Shown: in pieces, positions 54,113-64,000 of the stretch
Position numbering within the stretch: position 1 is the first letter of the stretch
Layout of the letters: the number at the start of each line of letters is the position of its first letter
Source of the DNA: Gigantopelta aegis
Lineage: Eukaryota > Mollusca > Gastropoda > Neomphalida > Peltospiridae
DNA: 64,000 bases
Assembly: GCF_016097555.1 (NCBI RefSeq)
Contig: NC_054706.1
Coordinates: forward strand, 53,826,509 to 53,890,508
Direction of reading: 5' to 3'
The notes under the pieces: generated by a model
What the model was told of the DNA's origin: nothing
Database searches by the model: none
The model's input: the letters and a program-made list of their open reading frames with translations, nothing else
Translations under genes and position numbers: made by a program

Positions 54113-57100
54113 GTTAACTGCAATTTTTTTTTCTTCTCCCTACTGTAAACTGTACACAGTACTGTGTCTGTGCGGGTGGTGATTGGCAGCACATGAGAAT
54201 TCGTCCCCTCCCCTACATCACGGCCCATGCCACATGCCCCACCCAAGCAGTTTTGGAACGATTTCTTGCCTGAGCAAAGATTTTGCCCTTTCTGCCCCAA
54301 TAAAATTGAGGAATTGTGGCTAAACTGTACAGCATACACAACAAATATGAAATAACTGATAGGGATGAGATTCAGCTCAGTGGTTTGAGTGCTTGGCTGA
54401 GATGCTTGAATCACAGGATCGAACTACCTCAATTGTTCCAAATCAATTTTTTTTTTTCCTTGTTCCAACCAATGCACCACAACTGGTCAAAGGCTGTAGT
54501 ATGTGGGAAAATGCAAATATACAACTGTATCTGGTGATTCGGCGCACTTGGTATTTTGCTCAAGTATGCTTAGGAAGTTGTCAAGTTGTCGGTGTTTTTA
54601 ACAAATTAAAGTTAAAAAGGGGGGCGGGGGAGAAGTTTGGTTACCATATTGTTGTGTGTTGGTAGACTTGTGAAAAGACATACTCCTTATTTTGGTTACA
54701 AAAAAGTGCAAAAAGTAAATACGAAATTCAAGCAGACTAGTCTTTCAACTGAACTGAAAATGATATCGGTCTGACATTCACGGACAGTTCCAGTTTTGCT
54801 GAACCGATCAGTTTTAATATTATTTTTAATAAAGATTTCAAGATATACAAAAAACAATAAAGATGTTTGTAAAGTGACCCCCTAATGTCGGATACATTTT
54901 TTTTTTCCATCTTCATCGAATGAATCGATCGCTGTGATAAAATATTATCGCCAGGTGATAAAAAGTAGTTTCGTTTTTGTAAAGGCGGTATATATATTAT
55001 TTGGCACTCAAGATAAATGATTTTAATGATAAACACTACCACTTCCGTTGTTTTGATAAGCGTTCATATCCCCCCAAAATTAAAAGTTTACAATATTTTA
55101 TAAAGAAATGCTGAATAAACAGAATGACAAAAATGACAGAAAGTAAAAATCATCAGTTACAACCAATTGTACATCTGCAACGGAGGACAAAATATCAGAC
55201 GATAGTTAGTGGAAACAAAAGACAGAATGACCGTTCTGGTGAATCACGTGACAAATTTGGCGCCAAATAAGTGAGTTGTTTTTTTCAATCGGAGATTGCC
55301 GAATCCGTAAAAATATTTTCATTTCTCAATTAAAATATAACTTTTATTGTGTCTATTAAACATACAAATGGATACAGATATGGGACAAAATAGAGGCTGT
55401 TAAAAATACTGTTAAATAACGTTACGTTAACTGTCGTAAATGTTTCGTCAATTGCTTTGTCGTACACAACACAGATTGTTTTCTTTGATGTTCAGTGTGC
55501 AGACTGATCGTTGTTGTTTTTTGTGTGGAAAAAAAGTGTGCATTTGGAAATAGCGAAGATAAGTGCTGCAAAATAAAGAGGGGCACACAAAAATAAAGGA
55601 GGGCGGAGAACGTGAAAGGAGGGTGGCAAAATGGAATAGCAGGGCGGGGCGCCCTTTTTAAATAGAGCAGCGAGAACACTGAATTATATCACCGGACATG
55701 CAAATCGTTTTAGATACAAGGGGGTGCCTATATTTATGCACCATTTTAAAATGTTTATTTATTACAGACATAAAACAATTTGTAGTGTATTTCAAATTAT
55801 ACACTTCTTCATTGGTGAGAGACACATTAAAAAAAATATTTCAGTGTTCACATAGAAAATGGTCCTTGAATGCTTAGGTGCGCCGATACACTGAACAGCA
55901 CTGTAAAAGATCTCTTTCTGCTAATGGAAAAATGTAGCAGGTTTCCTTTGATGACTACAAGTCATAATTACCAAGTGTTTGACTTCCAGTAGCCGATGAT
56001 TAATTAATCAGTGTGCTCTAGTGGTGTCATTAAACTAAACAAACAAACAGTAACTGATATTGCTAAAATAACAGATATGAAATTAAAGTTTAAATTTATA
56101 AAATGACAAACTTAATATAAGTGTTGTATGGGGTATTATTCAGCATAATACATTTAGTTAACAGTTTAGAAATGGCAAAATATACTATAGATTTAATGTT
56201 TTTAAACACCAGCCAATGTAATGAATGTGTCACTGAAAGTTAACTAATACATTTATTTTTTCAGGAAGAGAACAATCTCTTTATGCTGAGAGAATCTCTC
56301 AAAAAGAGTTCCACTAATACACAGAACATGCTTGGAATTTTGACCAGTTTTGAAAGTCGCCTGCAGAGGCTGGAAGATACAATTGTTCCTGTGTATAAAG
56401 AAACAGAAAACCTTAGAAGAAGACAAGAAAGTATCCTTAAAACATTCTGGTGTCATTGGAACATACATGTATACATGTACAGTGAAACCTGTGTAGACTG
56501 ATCCCTGAACTAACCGGAATTCTATCAAAACCAGCCAAGTTTCATGGTCCAGAAATGTCTAAATTATAAATTGCGTCCCTCTAGTCACTGGAACATACAT
56601 ACATGTACAGTCTGTCCTGGGTCAAGTCTCTGGCTATCCAGAGACGGCCCAGGATGGACATGCCTGAAACCTTAGTGGTATAGGGGCATGTTAAAAAGTT
56701 TCAAGTCAAGAAATGTACAGTGAAACCTGTATAGACTGAACACTGAACAATTTCAACAAACAGGAATCCTGTCAAAACTGGCCCAGTTTCATGGTCCCAA
56801 ATTTTCTAAATTATAAATCACGATCCTTTAAAAACCAGATCCTGTCTAAATCTGATAAATATTAGGTCCACAGCATGATCCAGTTTAGACAGGTTTCACT
56901 GTGCAGGACCGTAGCTAGGATTTTTTGTTTGGGGGTGCAACTGAGTAATTAATAGTCTAAAACTCCTTAAATGGTTAAGAAGAGAATTTTCTTTAAGTTT
57001 CTATAATGCTTTACAGATTTTTTTCTGTTGCCCCCCCCCCCCCCCCCCCTGCTAGCTACAGCCCAGCTGTGCATGTATGTAACTGTATGTGAAGATCCTT

Positions 57101-60100
57101 ATACCAGCTTGAACACCATGTCTTTGATAACTGTATTTATATGAAACTTGCTTAAACTTTGAAATTTGCCATATGAATTAAAATGGTATTAAATAGTTGA
57201 TGTATGTGTAATGTACATTATATAATATTGGATAATATGGGCCATTTCATGATAAAGATTTGAACCAGCTCATGAATTTGGACTTTTTCATTCCCCTTCA
57301 ATAAAAATATCTCTAAAACATTTTTGTCATTTATATACAGTTTATTGAACCTTTTGTAAGATGCATATTATGTTCGATTTAAATAATATTTTATTGTATC
57401 ATGCCAATTATAATCGGATTGGTCAACAGTCATAGCCTGATAAATATTCCTCATGCACACAGCTAATCTTTATGTAAAGGGAGCAGGTCATCATAGCTAT
57501 GCTTTACTAGTCTCTTGGGAGTCTATATATTGTAAAAAAAGATATATAGAAAAGATGGACTAATATGTTATATATAAGATACCCATATTGTTAATATCAC
57601 TTGACTGTGTTGAGATATTGACAAGACTCTACAGACGATGGATGTGGTGCTGGGATACTACCATGTTGCGAAGGATGTGGAAGAGGTCATCAAAGAAGGG
57701 TGGGTATAGGAATGATTTCATTATGCATGGGAATTGGGTCAGTGATTTTGATTTTTTTTTTTTAACTTTGGCAACAAACTCCAAGAATTTAGTTTTCAGT
57801 GTTAATTTATTGAATTTTTCTTAATATTTGAAGAAAACAAAACACCTATTTGTAAACTAACTGATTGTTAATGTGGAATGAGTTATTTACAAAAACAAAA
57901 ACCACTCCAAAAAAACTTTTTAATTTGTGGACCCATGGTCTAAAAACTATTAATTTCTCAAGCCTGTTTTTAACTTTTTGTAAATCTACAATTAAATATG
58001 CTTGTTAAATTCCCCTTGACTATTCAGTCACTCTGAGCACTTTTCTTAGTACTTTAATTATTTTGGTTTCTGTGTCTGATTTTGTTACTTAATAGTCCAG
58101 TATAACTATAATTTGAAATATTAATACTGTCGTATTGATTTGCACAACAAATCGTTTTTGAAAAATGTAGACCTACATGTACATTTTCTAAGATTTAACA
58201 TACAGAATATGTAAAAGATATTTTTTATTTTAAATTTGAATAATTTCATTTAGACCTGCATCCTGTGATCTGGATATTTACATTTCATACATGGACAAAC
58301 TACTGAAGGCCATAAGATATTTCACATCTACCAACCCGGCCGGGAATGAAATAGAGGAATTGGTAAGTTTTAGTTATACTGTTATAATATATACTGAACT
58401 CCATAGAAAACGCACCACCCAATTTTCAGTTGTTATTGCAAAAGCATGTGTGTTTGGGGTAATTTATTGCCTGTCGGAATACATCCAGTTATACAAAATC
58501 AGTTAAATGTATTATTTTTTCTTCTTGTATCCTTTTCACAACTACAAATCTGACTGGTGCATTTTCAATGGAGTTCAGTATACATACTTTACTACATACC
58601 TATTCAATCTTACTATAGTGATAAAGACAATTTCAAACCATGTGATAAATTTATCTTGTATCTGGACCGGACCTTTTAAGTGGGGAATTCCCTTTTTATT
58701 TTTACAGTAGTTAATGCCTTCTTGTTACATATGCCATATATGATTTACAAATTATGTCACATGGTATTTGAAACATAACACAAGATTGCTGCAGAGTATG
58801 ATTCTTAATGTTAAGTAAATCCATAAAAGGAGTATTGATTATAGATTTAAGAAAGTGTAGTTATGACATTAAATTAAAAAACATTTTTGTACAGAATAAC
58901 AGGTACATGTATGTAATAAATATAGAACTTTTATTTTAATAAAAAAAATTACATTTATTATACAGATATTACAGAACTTCACATATGTTGCTTCCTATTT
59001 ACTGGATGTATTTATTTTGCACAAATACATATCACTTGACCGCTGTGCAATAAATAGGAAGAGAAAACAACATGTGAAGTTCTGTATATGTATAGCTCAA
59101 TGATAGAATGCTCTCCTGAGGTATGAAGGATTGCAGGATCTATTGTCCCCATTCTATCTTTTTAAATAGCCATAAGTTAAATTGTACTCAGTTGTCGTTA
59201 AATACAGATTTCTGTATTTAAACTGAATTTTTAAGACTACAAAACACAGTGAATATATTTATGTCAAGTGACTAAAATCACTAGTCATTATAAAGTTAAG
59301 ATTTAACCAAAGTGTTTATTGTGTTAATTTAATTAATTTCAGAACCATATCTTTGATGATGGAAAATGTGCACTTCAGCTTGAGTTTCGTTCTCTTCTCA
59401 ATCGTCATGGACGACCAGTGCCTCCTATAGTCATCATGGATCAGTTACAGATGGATGACGGTAAGATATAATATGACAACAACAATATGCAGGGTTCATA
59501 TGCAGAGCTAGCTCTGGGTGAGAAGAAAAGTTTGCCAAATTATCTATTAAATAAATGTCAATTATTACATGTAATTTTTACCAAATTAAAATAAAATTAA
59601 CCAGTTGCTTTTAAAATTCTCAATTGGTGAATTTGGCAAGTGACAGAGTCAGCTCTGGTATGGGTAATTTTTATGACCCTTAAAGTTGTGGGATTTATAA
59701 AATGTAATTTTGATTTTTATACAGATTCATTTACATTAAGAGCACTTGGATGGACAAAACTGTGATCATACATTTGTTGTATTTAAACTTATGTCTTAAA
59801 AACCTACATTATTTTCAGAAATACCCCCTGCTGGTTTGGAAACCGATTCATTTATAATGGAGCACTTCTCAGAAAAAGTGGTCTCCCAGTTGCGCTACAT
59901 ATCTCGGTGGCTGGTTGCTAACGGCACTTCAGCTGAATTTTGTAAATCCTACCACACATCAAGGATGGCAATACTGACTCGATCTCTTCAAGGGTTAGTT
60001 TACTGTAAATCTCAATTAACTATTAGTGATCTTAAAATTTAGCGAAAACCAAATCAGTAACATATTAGCGACATAAAACTTTAGTGAGGTTGCCATATCA

Positions 60101-63100
60101 GAAACAAACAAAAACCCAATAAGCTTAAATTGATAATCATGTCAAATATGAGCCTTCTGTGTTGAAAAGATGCATACCTGGACCACCAAAGGTTTAACAA
60201 ATGAAAAACATCTAATTTTAAAATTAATATTAAAAATAACATGATTATTCCTGCTAACTGGGGGCAGCCATTTTGTTTTTGTTTTTTTGTTGCCTCCGAT
60301 ACTTCAGCTTGGAAGGGAAGTGACGTTGCCACCTGTATTGAGTAAACTACTCCTGTATGCAGTGTAAACAAACGAAGTAATTTAAGGCACGGCGCTTTGT
60401 TTTGATCAGCATGAATTGTAAAACAACATAAATGCCCAGGTAGTATAATAAACTATTTAACTAAACATATTTCAAAATGCATTAATAGAATGAAATGGGG
60501 TTACAGTATTTTTTCCTCTGCAAAAATCCAAAAATATTTGTTGTTTGCATTACAAGCGTCTTAACCAGTATACAAACTGAATAATTTCTGTTTATGTGAA
60601 TTTCCCTGTCCTGGGTTATGTATTCTGGTTATTCATTTGTTGCAGGTTGAAAGAACACCTGAAAACATCGAGTGCAAGTAGTGGCAGTAAAAACTTCCAG
60701 GGATCCGCGTCGCCAGCTCTGGTAAATATAGTAATAAACAAAACGATGATAGAATACTTGTATACATATGGTGTGAATGAATGAATGAATGAATGAATGA
60801 ATGAATGAATGTTTAACGACACCCCAGCACGAAAAATACATCGGCTATTGGGTGTCAAACTATGGTAATGCAAATAAATAAAGTGATGATCAACATCAAT
60901 ATAAAAATTCAAAAACAGTGTAAAGAACTGTGCAAAAACACAAATATCACAGAATTTTACGGATACTGAATATTACTCAAAACTTCAATTTTGTGCTGTA
61001 TTGGCCATTCTCAAAGAGAATGTTACACCCCTGCACCACGGTGAGGTTACAGCACACGCAGGGGACATGTGGTGTGATATGTCATAAGATTGATATCTTT
61101 TTCACTGGGCCACAACCACAACAGCTTAATTACATGCATATGATATGAGTAGGGATGGGTATTGCCCACATTTTCGTATTGCGATTTATTGCGATACAGG
61201 AACCTGAATTGCGATACATACCACGATATATTGCGAAGACTAAGTCTTAAGTATTAGAATTTATAAAGTGCTCTAATATCATGTATCTAATATCATGTAC
61301 ATTTTGTATAACTTGAAGGCATACTGTCACATATTTAAGGACCTTATTATTTGTCTAAAAATTATATTAATTTTTACAGACCAAATCTAGCTATTGCATC
61401 ACTTTAACTACACCATGATGGCATGAAATCCATGTCAACCTTCTCAGCAATGTTAGTTTTTGAATTATGGACCATTGCCATAATTAAATTATTTTTACAA
61501 AATATCATTAATAAGTGGAGTATGGTGGTTACGTAGATGGTTGAATAAAGTACATTTAGGGACAAATCAAATATATATATTTTTAAGTAATACTTTGTTA
61601 GGCCATGTAATAGGTCAGTGGTCTGTGACAATATGCCTTTAATAACATGATGCACCAGTTAATCAAAATTTGTTCCGAACAAGAGAAGCTATTGTTTCCT
61701 TTCTTAAACTGGTAGTTTTTATTTGAAAATATAATACGTGTGATTAACACATTTACCAAATATATATCAGCGCAACATGTCGGATGTGCTATAAACATAT
61801 TGTGATACGCATTGTTCAAACTTCATATTGCGATATACTGGTTATACTGCGCATATCTAGATATGAGTATATCACATACAGGTACATCTTGCTGCTATAT
61901 TAGCTTAGGTGGTCATCAACTGGTTTCTTCTTTATTTGTTTAAAACCAAATATTTGTTCAAATAGCTAATAGCTGCTGATTGAGGCATATTCAAATAAGG
62001 CAGAAGACCTAGAGGTGAGAGAGTAGAATTGAGCATTTTTTCAAAGCAAAGCCTGAGTTTGTTACATTCACTGAATTTACTTTTTTGCTTAGATCCAATT
62101 ACGGTGCAAGCATGTTGTCCTGGGAACTCACCTAGCCTATCATGTTGTTTAAGATGACAAATATGAGGATCACAAAATTATTAATAACATTTCTTTGATG
62201 GTTATCAGGGTTCCAGCTGGAAAATTTTCATTAATAGCCAAAGTTATAGCCAAATGTTTTCTTTTATAGCCACGATATAAATTTTATAGCCAAAAGAGCG
62301 GATTGAAAATTTTAATATTTATATTTGTGTAATTTATTCTCAAATTCATGTGGTGTATTTGTCCTAGTGAGCAATACATTTGTGATTCTTTTCAGGTTTT
62401 CTTGAACTGCTTTTTAAATGGCCCATTCAGATTGTTAACAAACTATAATTATGAAATAAAAACAACCCGAGGTAAAAGTGTATATGTTTAAATTTTATTT
62501 GTGTCAGAAGTCTGTGGTCGGGATGTTTTAATATCTTCGTACGATCAACAAGCCTATCGCCGATAGTATGGCTATCGGTGGTCGAAATGTCAACCAGGTA
62601 CATGCCGTCATAATTATCTTTAGTTTCATCCTCAGTAGTGGAGGCGCAAGTTTCAGTTGATTCGTTGATGTCGGTGTCAGCTATGTGGACTTCCCAAACG
62701 GGTAGAAGCATATCTGTTATTTGTACCTGAGATTTCAAATTGCGATCCCGTTTATACTTGGTTGGTCGCGGCATTGTGTTGTAATCACTGGCGGTCCCGC
62801 AATGCTTAGCGTCACCACGTGATAACTGTGATTAAAGATCGCATTTGAATGAGCGTTTGATTTACTAGAACAATGTTTTAAAATTAAACCTAAACAATGA
62901 TACAAAATGCAAATTATCTTGGTAGATAAAACATAAGAATATATTTCGGTGTGAAACTTAAATACAAAATTGTGGACCCGCATATCTGGCGTTTTAATAG
63001 GTTATACCGAGCTTACGCAAACTGAAATAAATATATTCATACGAATGAAGTACTCGATCGAACAGAGCCCTGTATGTGGATTTTATTCGTGAGGAATCGT

Positions 63101-63670
63101 TAACGATTTGATTGGTTCACGATTCACTGCATCCACATTTTATTTTATTAAGGGCAAGGGTTTCGCGCGTATATTTTCTTTGGAATGGCGGCGACATTAA
63201 ATATATATATATATATTAGGAAAATAAGATAATCCGAATTTCGGGAAACATTGGTTGAACAAAATAAATTGCCATTTTGTATCGCCTGATTGACCAGATT
63301 CACTGCATCCACATTTTATTTTATTAAGGGCAAGGGTTTCGCGCGTATATTTTCTTTGGAATGGCGGCGACATTAAATATATATATATATATTAGGAAAA
63401 TAAGATAATCCGAATTTCGGGAAACATTGGTTGAAAAAAATAAATCGCCATTTTGTATCGCCTGATTGACCAGATTATAGCCAAATTTGTGATAATTCGC
63501 CAATTGGCGACAATGACGAACGGCAGCTGGAACCCTGGTTATGATTTTTTTTTTTTTTATAAATCTTCCAAACTGAAAGGTGATAATGTTGTTCCATAAT
63601 AATATTTTCAGGGTATTAACATGCGACCAACGAAAGAAAATCCTGTCCGAAAGAGCATGAAAAAAATTGG
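54062..63670 (+). CDS. EXOC7: Exocyst complex component 7 (EXO70), N-terminal part
   Basis: Join: 54062-54112, 56265-56430, 57615-57699, 58254-58362, 59343-59460, 59819-59993, 60646-60721, 63612-63670, continuing past the window. All junctions are in phase and give about 280 codons. The protein starts MDDLAEIKLDIDRKLER and contains NMLGILTSFESRLQRLED, DVVLGYYHVAKDVEEVI, LQLEFRSLLNRHGRPV and SYHTSRMAILTRSLQGLKE, all recognisable EXO70 N-terminal motifs. EXO70 is a rod-shaped exocyst subunit that tethers secretory vesicles to PtdIns(4,5)P2-rich plasma membrane. The coiled-coil N-terminus seen here mediates exocyst assembly, while the lipid-binding C-terminus lies outside the window. The ATG has a perfect Kozak context (CACCATGG). 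The last two exons match the variable linker that is alternatively spliced in vertebrates. Confidence 0.95.
54359..54512 (+). mobile_element. SINE, family A, tail-truncated
   Basis: Head GATTCAGCTCAGTGGTTTGA and CACAGGATCGAACTACC, then the body up to AAGGCTGTAGTATGTGGGAA; lies in EXOC7 intron 1. Confidence 0.65.
55244..55268 (+). promoter_or_regulatory. E-box and palindromic E2F-like site in EXOC7 intron 1
   Basis: TCACGTGA (55244-55251) is followed 3 bp later by ATTTGGCGCCAAAT (55255-55268), a perfect 14-bp palindrome containing the E2F consensus on both strands. Function is untested. Confidence 0.4.
55905..56046 (+). mobile_element. SINE, family A, 3' part
   Basis: AAAGATCTCTTTCTGCTAAT to GTGGTGTCATTAAACTAAAC; the head is missing. 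Ends about 220 bp before EXOC7 exon 2. Confidence 0.7.
56265..56430 (+). CDS. EXOC7: EXOC7 coding exon 2
   Basis: Acceptor ATTTTTTCAG, donor GTATCC; 166 nt. It contains the coiled-coil EENNLFMLRESLKKS and the signature ILTSFESRLQRLEDTIVPV. A CAGTGAAACCTG MITE fragment begins about 50 bp downstream of the donor. Confidence 0.95.
56479..56600. mobile_element. CAGTGAAACCTG element, single-ended fragment
   Basis: ACAGTGAAACCTGTGTAGAC starts a segment that matches the left half of the complete element at 56716. Confidence 0.6.
56716..56902. mobile_element. CAGTGAAACCTG Tigger-like MITE
   Basis: The left end ACAGTGAAACCTGTATAGAC pairs with the right-end complement ACAGTGAAACCTGTCTAAAC. It resembles pogo/Tigger termini. 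Confidence 0.7.
56904..57066. mobile_element. CAGGGC-type MITE inserted at the end of a Tigger-like MITE
   Basis: AGGACCGTAGCTAGGATTTT at the left and CTAGCTACAGCCC at the right are inverted, the same family as 25952-26111. CTGTGC flanks both sides, and the left flank is the terminus of the element at 56716. Confidence 0.6.
57615..57699 (+). CDS. EXOC7: EXOC7 coding exon 3
   Basis: Acceptor GACTGTGTTGAG (poor pyrimidine tract, supported by phase and homology), donor GTGGGT. It reads IDKTLQTMDVVLGYYHVAKD then VEEVIKEG, matching the EXO70 YYHVA segment. Confidence 0.9.
58254..58362 (+). CDS. EXOC7: EXOC7 coding exon 4
   Basis: Acceptor TTTCATTTAG, donor GTAAGT; 109 nt. It reads PASCDLDIYISYMDKLLKAI then RYFTSTNP, the helical segment in which family members have a Y-L-x-x-M-x-K-I-x-K-A pattern. 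Confidence 0.92.
58971..59085. mobile_element. Foldback MITE in EXOC7 intron 4
   Basis: ACAGAACTTCACATATGTTG plus TTCCTATTTA pairs with the right arm TAAATAGGAAGAG plus CAACATGTGAAGTTCTGT. Confidence 0.75.
59088..59150 (+). mobile_element. tRNA-like SINE head fragment
   Basis: TATAGCTCAATGATAGAATG (A-box-like) and GGATTGCAGGATCTATTGTC (B-box-like), with no body. Confidence 0.4.
59343..59460 (+). CDS. EXOC7: EXOC7 coding exon 5
   Basis: Acceptor TTAATTTCAG, donor GTAAGA; 118 nt. NHIFDDGKCALQLEFRSLLN then RHGRPVPPIV aligns with the conserved ELESEFRSLMTRHSKPV-type motif. Confidence 0.95.
59501..59660. mobile_element. AT-rich MITE-like repeat GCTAGCTCTGG, copy 2
   Basis: Begins AGAGCTAGCTCTGG and ends GAGTCAGCTCTGG; contains AAAGTTTGCCAAATTATCTA, the complement of the copy at 17 kb. 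Confidence 0.5.
59819..59993 (+). CDS. EXOC7: EXOC7 coding exon 6
   Basis: Acceptor TTATTTTCAG, donor GTTAGT; 175 nt. It includes LRYISRWLVANGTSAEF and YHTSRMAILTRSLQG, the ISxWLxxNG and YxxxRSxxLxxSL motifs of EXO70. Confidence 0.95.
60646..60721 (+). CDS. EXOC7: EXOC7 coding exon 7 (variable linker)
   Basis: Acceptor TTTGTTGCAG, donor GTAAAT; 76 nt. LKEHLKTSSASSGSKNFQGS then ASPAL matches the Ser-rich linker that follows SLQGLKEH in the family. Confidence 0.9.
60772..60870 (-). mobile_element. Short SINE-like element with (GAAT)n tail
   Basis: About nine GAAT repeats, then GTTTAACGACACCCCAGCAC and TCGGCTATTGGGTGTCAAAC. It starts 50 bp after the EXOC7 exon 7 donor. Confidence 0.6.
61150..61860. 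mobile_element. Possible transposon remnant with ATTGCGATA repeats
   Basis: GGGATGGGTATTGCCC and several ATTGCGATA motifs on the left are echoed by ATTGTGATACG and ATTGCGATATAC on the right. No clear termini could be set. Confidence 0.3.
62427..62774 (-). CDS. Unrecognised ORF inside the CAGGGTTCC transposon
   Basis: A minus-strand frame of 115 codons starts MPRPTKYKRDRNLKSQVQIT and continues with an acidic Thr/Asp/Glu-rich part. Its basic start then acidic body could be the first exon of a captured gene or the N-terminus of a lost transposase. No motif is recognised. The last 20 codons are AT-rich and Leu/Phe-rich and may be intron. Confidence 0.35.
   Translation of the reverse strand: MPRPTKYKRDRNLKSQVQITDMLLPVWEVHIADTDINESTETCASTTEDETKDNYDGMYLVDISTTDSHTIGDRLVDRTKILKHPDHRLLTQIKFKHIHFYLGLFLFHNYSLLTI
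63121..63476. repeat. 176-bp tandem duplication inside the transposon
   Basis: GATTCACTGCATCCACATTT occurs at 63121 and 63297. The two copies (including GGTTTCGCGCGTATATTTTC and a TA run) are nearly identical. Confidence 0.9.
63612..63670 (+). CDS. EXOC7: EXOC7 coding exon 8 (linker, last in window)
   Basis: Acceptor ATATTTTCAG, donor GTATGT; 59 nt. It encodes the basic linker GINMRPTKENPVRKSMKKI plus a split codon. Phase agrees with exon 7. Homology in this linker is weak, so phase and splice sites carry the call. Confidence 0.75.
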
Positions 63671-63856
63671 GTATGTTTTCCCGGAAATAAAGAATATGAT
63701 GAAGCAGCCACAGTTGTCTGATGTTAATTAATAGATTGTAAATGTTTGGATGTCCTATTTCTATAAATCTCAATAATGCAATACTTTCAAAGGGGAAGTA
63801 TCAAAGTTGTATAATGACCAAAATATTTATTCATTTTTGTCTTTATGCTTACTGTG

Positions 63857-63932
63857 CGTCATTAAATAAAACATTTCCTTATGGTTATGGTTGGGGTGTC
63901 ATTAAACATTCATTCATTCATTCATTCATTCA
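63857..63932 (+). mobile_element. Short SINE-like fragment with (ATTC)n tail
   Basis: GCGTCATTAAATAAAACATT and GGGGTGTCATTAAACATTCA, then CATT repeats; opposite orientation to the copy at 60772. Confidence 0.5.
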
Positions 63933-64000
63933 TTTTTGACTCGCCTTTATGAAGTAAAGCGGCTTCAGCAGTGTCAACGTTTTGCATTTAGATAATTTTT

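Larger units (their letters stand above)
62208..63536. mobile_element. CAGGGTTCCAGCTG-ended transposon with internal ORF
   Basis: Perfect 14-bp inverted ends CAGGGTTCCAGCTG and CAGCTGGAACCCTG, with GTTAT on both sides. The inside holds a minus-strand ORF and a 176-bp direct duplication. It lies in EXOC7 intron 7. The end sequence resembles hAT-type CAGGGTT termini (inference). Confidence 0.7.

Noticed and set aside
53884..54414. 176-codon minus-strand ORF overlapping EXOC7 exon 1
   Set aside because: Antisense shadow of the EXOC7 leader and first exon plus a SINE head. The plus strand has clear homology and splice sites.

Overview
The window is eukaryotic nuclear DNA: AT-rich, with short exons in phase separated by long introns, GT..AG splice sites, no operons, and dense interspersed repeats. 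The tRNA-headed SINEs, the foldback MITEs and the gene content point to a lophotrochozoan, most likely a mollusc and probably a gastropod. That taxonomic call is inference from repeat style, not a database result.

Two multi-exon genes are visible, arranged head to head. The minus-strand gene starts at 52731 and ends at 7537. Twenty-two exons can be read by eye; every junction is in phase and together they give about 953 codons. The product has a unique basic N-terminal half, one PLAT/LH2 domain, a long acidic Ser/Asp/Glu linker, about five ankyrin repeats and a charged C-terminus. I do not recognise a named family with this architecture. The plus-strand gene starts at 54062 and runs off the right edge. 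Its first eight coding exons (about 280 codons) match the N-terminal half of exocyst subunit EXO70/EXOC7. The two start codons are 1.33 kb apart, so the interval is probably a shared or bidirectional promoter region. It contains a duplicated 58-60 bp block that carries two tiny upstream ORFs just 5' of the EXOC7 start.

Almost everything else is repeat DNA. Bases 1-3110 are a decayed, more GC-rich DIRS-like retroelement on the minus strand, with a Cys/His motif ORF at one end and an RNase-H-like segment at the other. A pogo/Tigger-like DNA transposon (13200-14241) keeps only the DNA-binding part of its transposase. At least six MITE families can be defined from their own terminal inverted repeats: GGGCC foldbacks, CAGGGC elements, GCTTATAAAAC elements, TTAAAGGGACA elements, CAGTGAAACCTG elements and an element with ACGGCC iterons. 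Two modular tRNA-derived SINE families recur about fifteen times. Tandem arrays have periods of 32, 37, 41, 46, 47, 52, 55, 56 and 98 bp, and GA, TA and TG microsatellites are long.

The most interesting structures are a roughly 585 bp near-palindrome starting 26 nt inside an intron of the ankyrin/PLAT gene (8207-8791), and a 46-bp minisatellite (21470-21737) that repeats the end of a coding exon together with its 5' splice site. Also notable are the pogo element with a truncated transposase and iterated GTGGCCGC motifs, and the unusual PLAT plus ankyrin protein itself.
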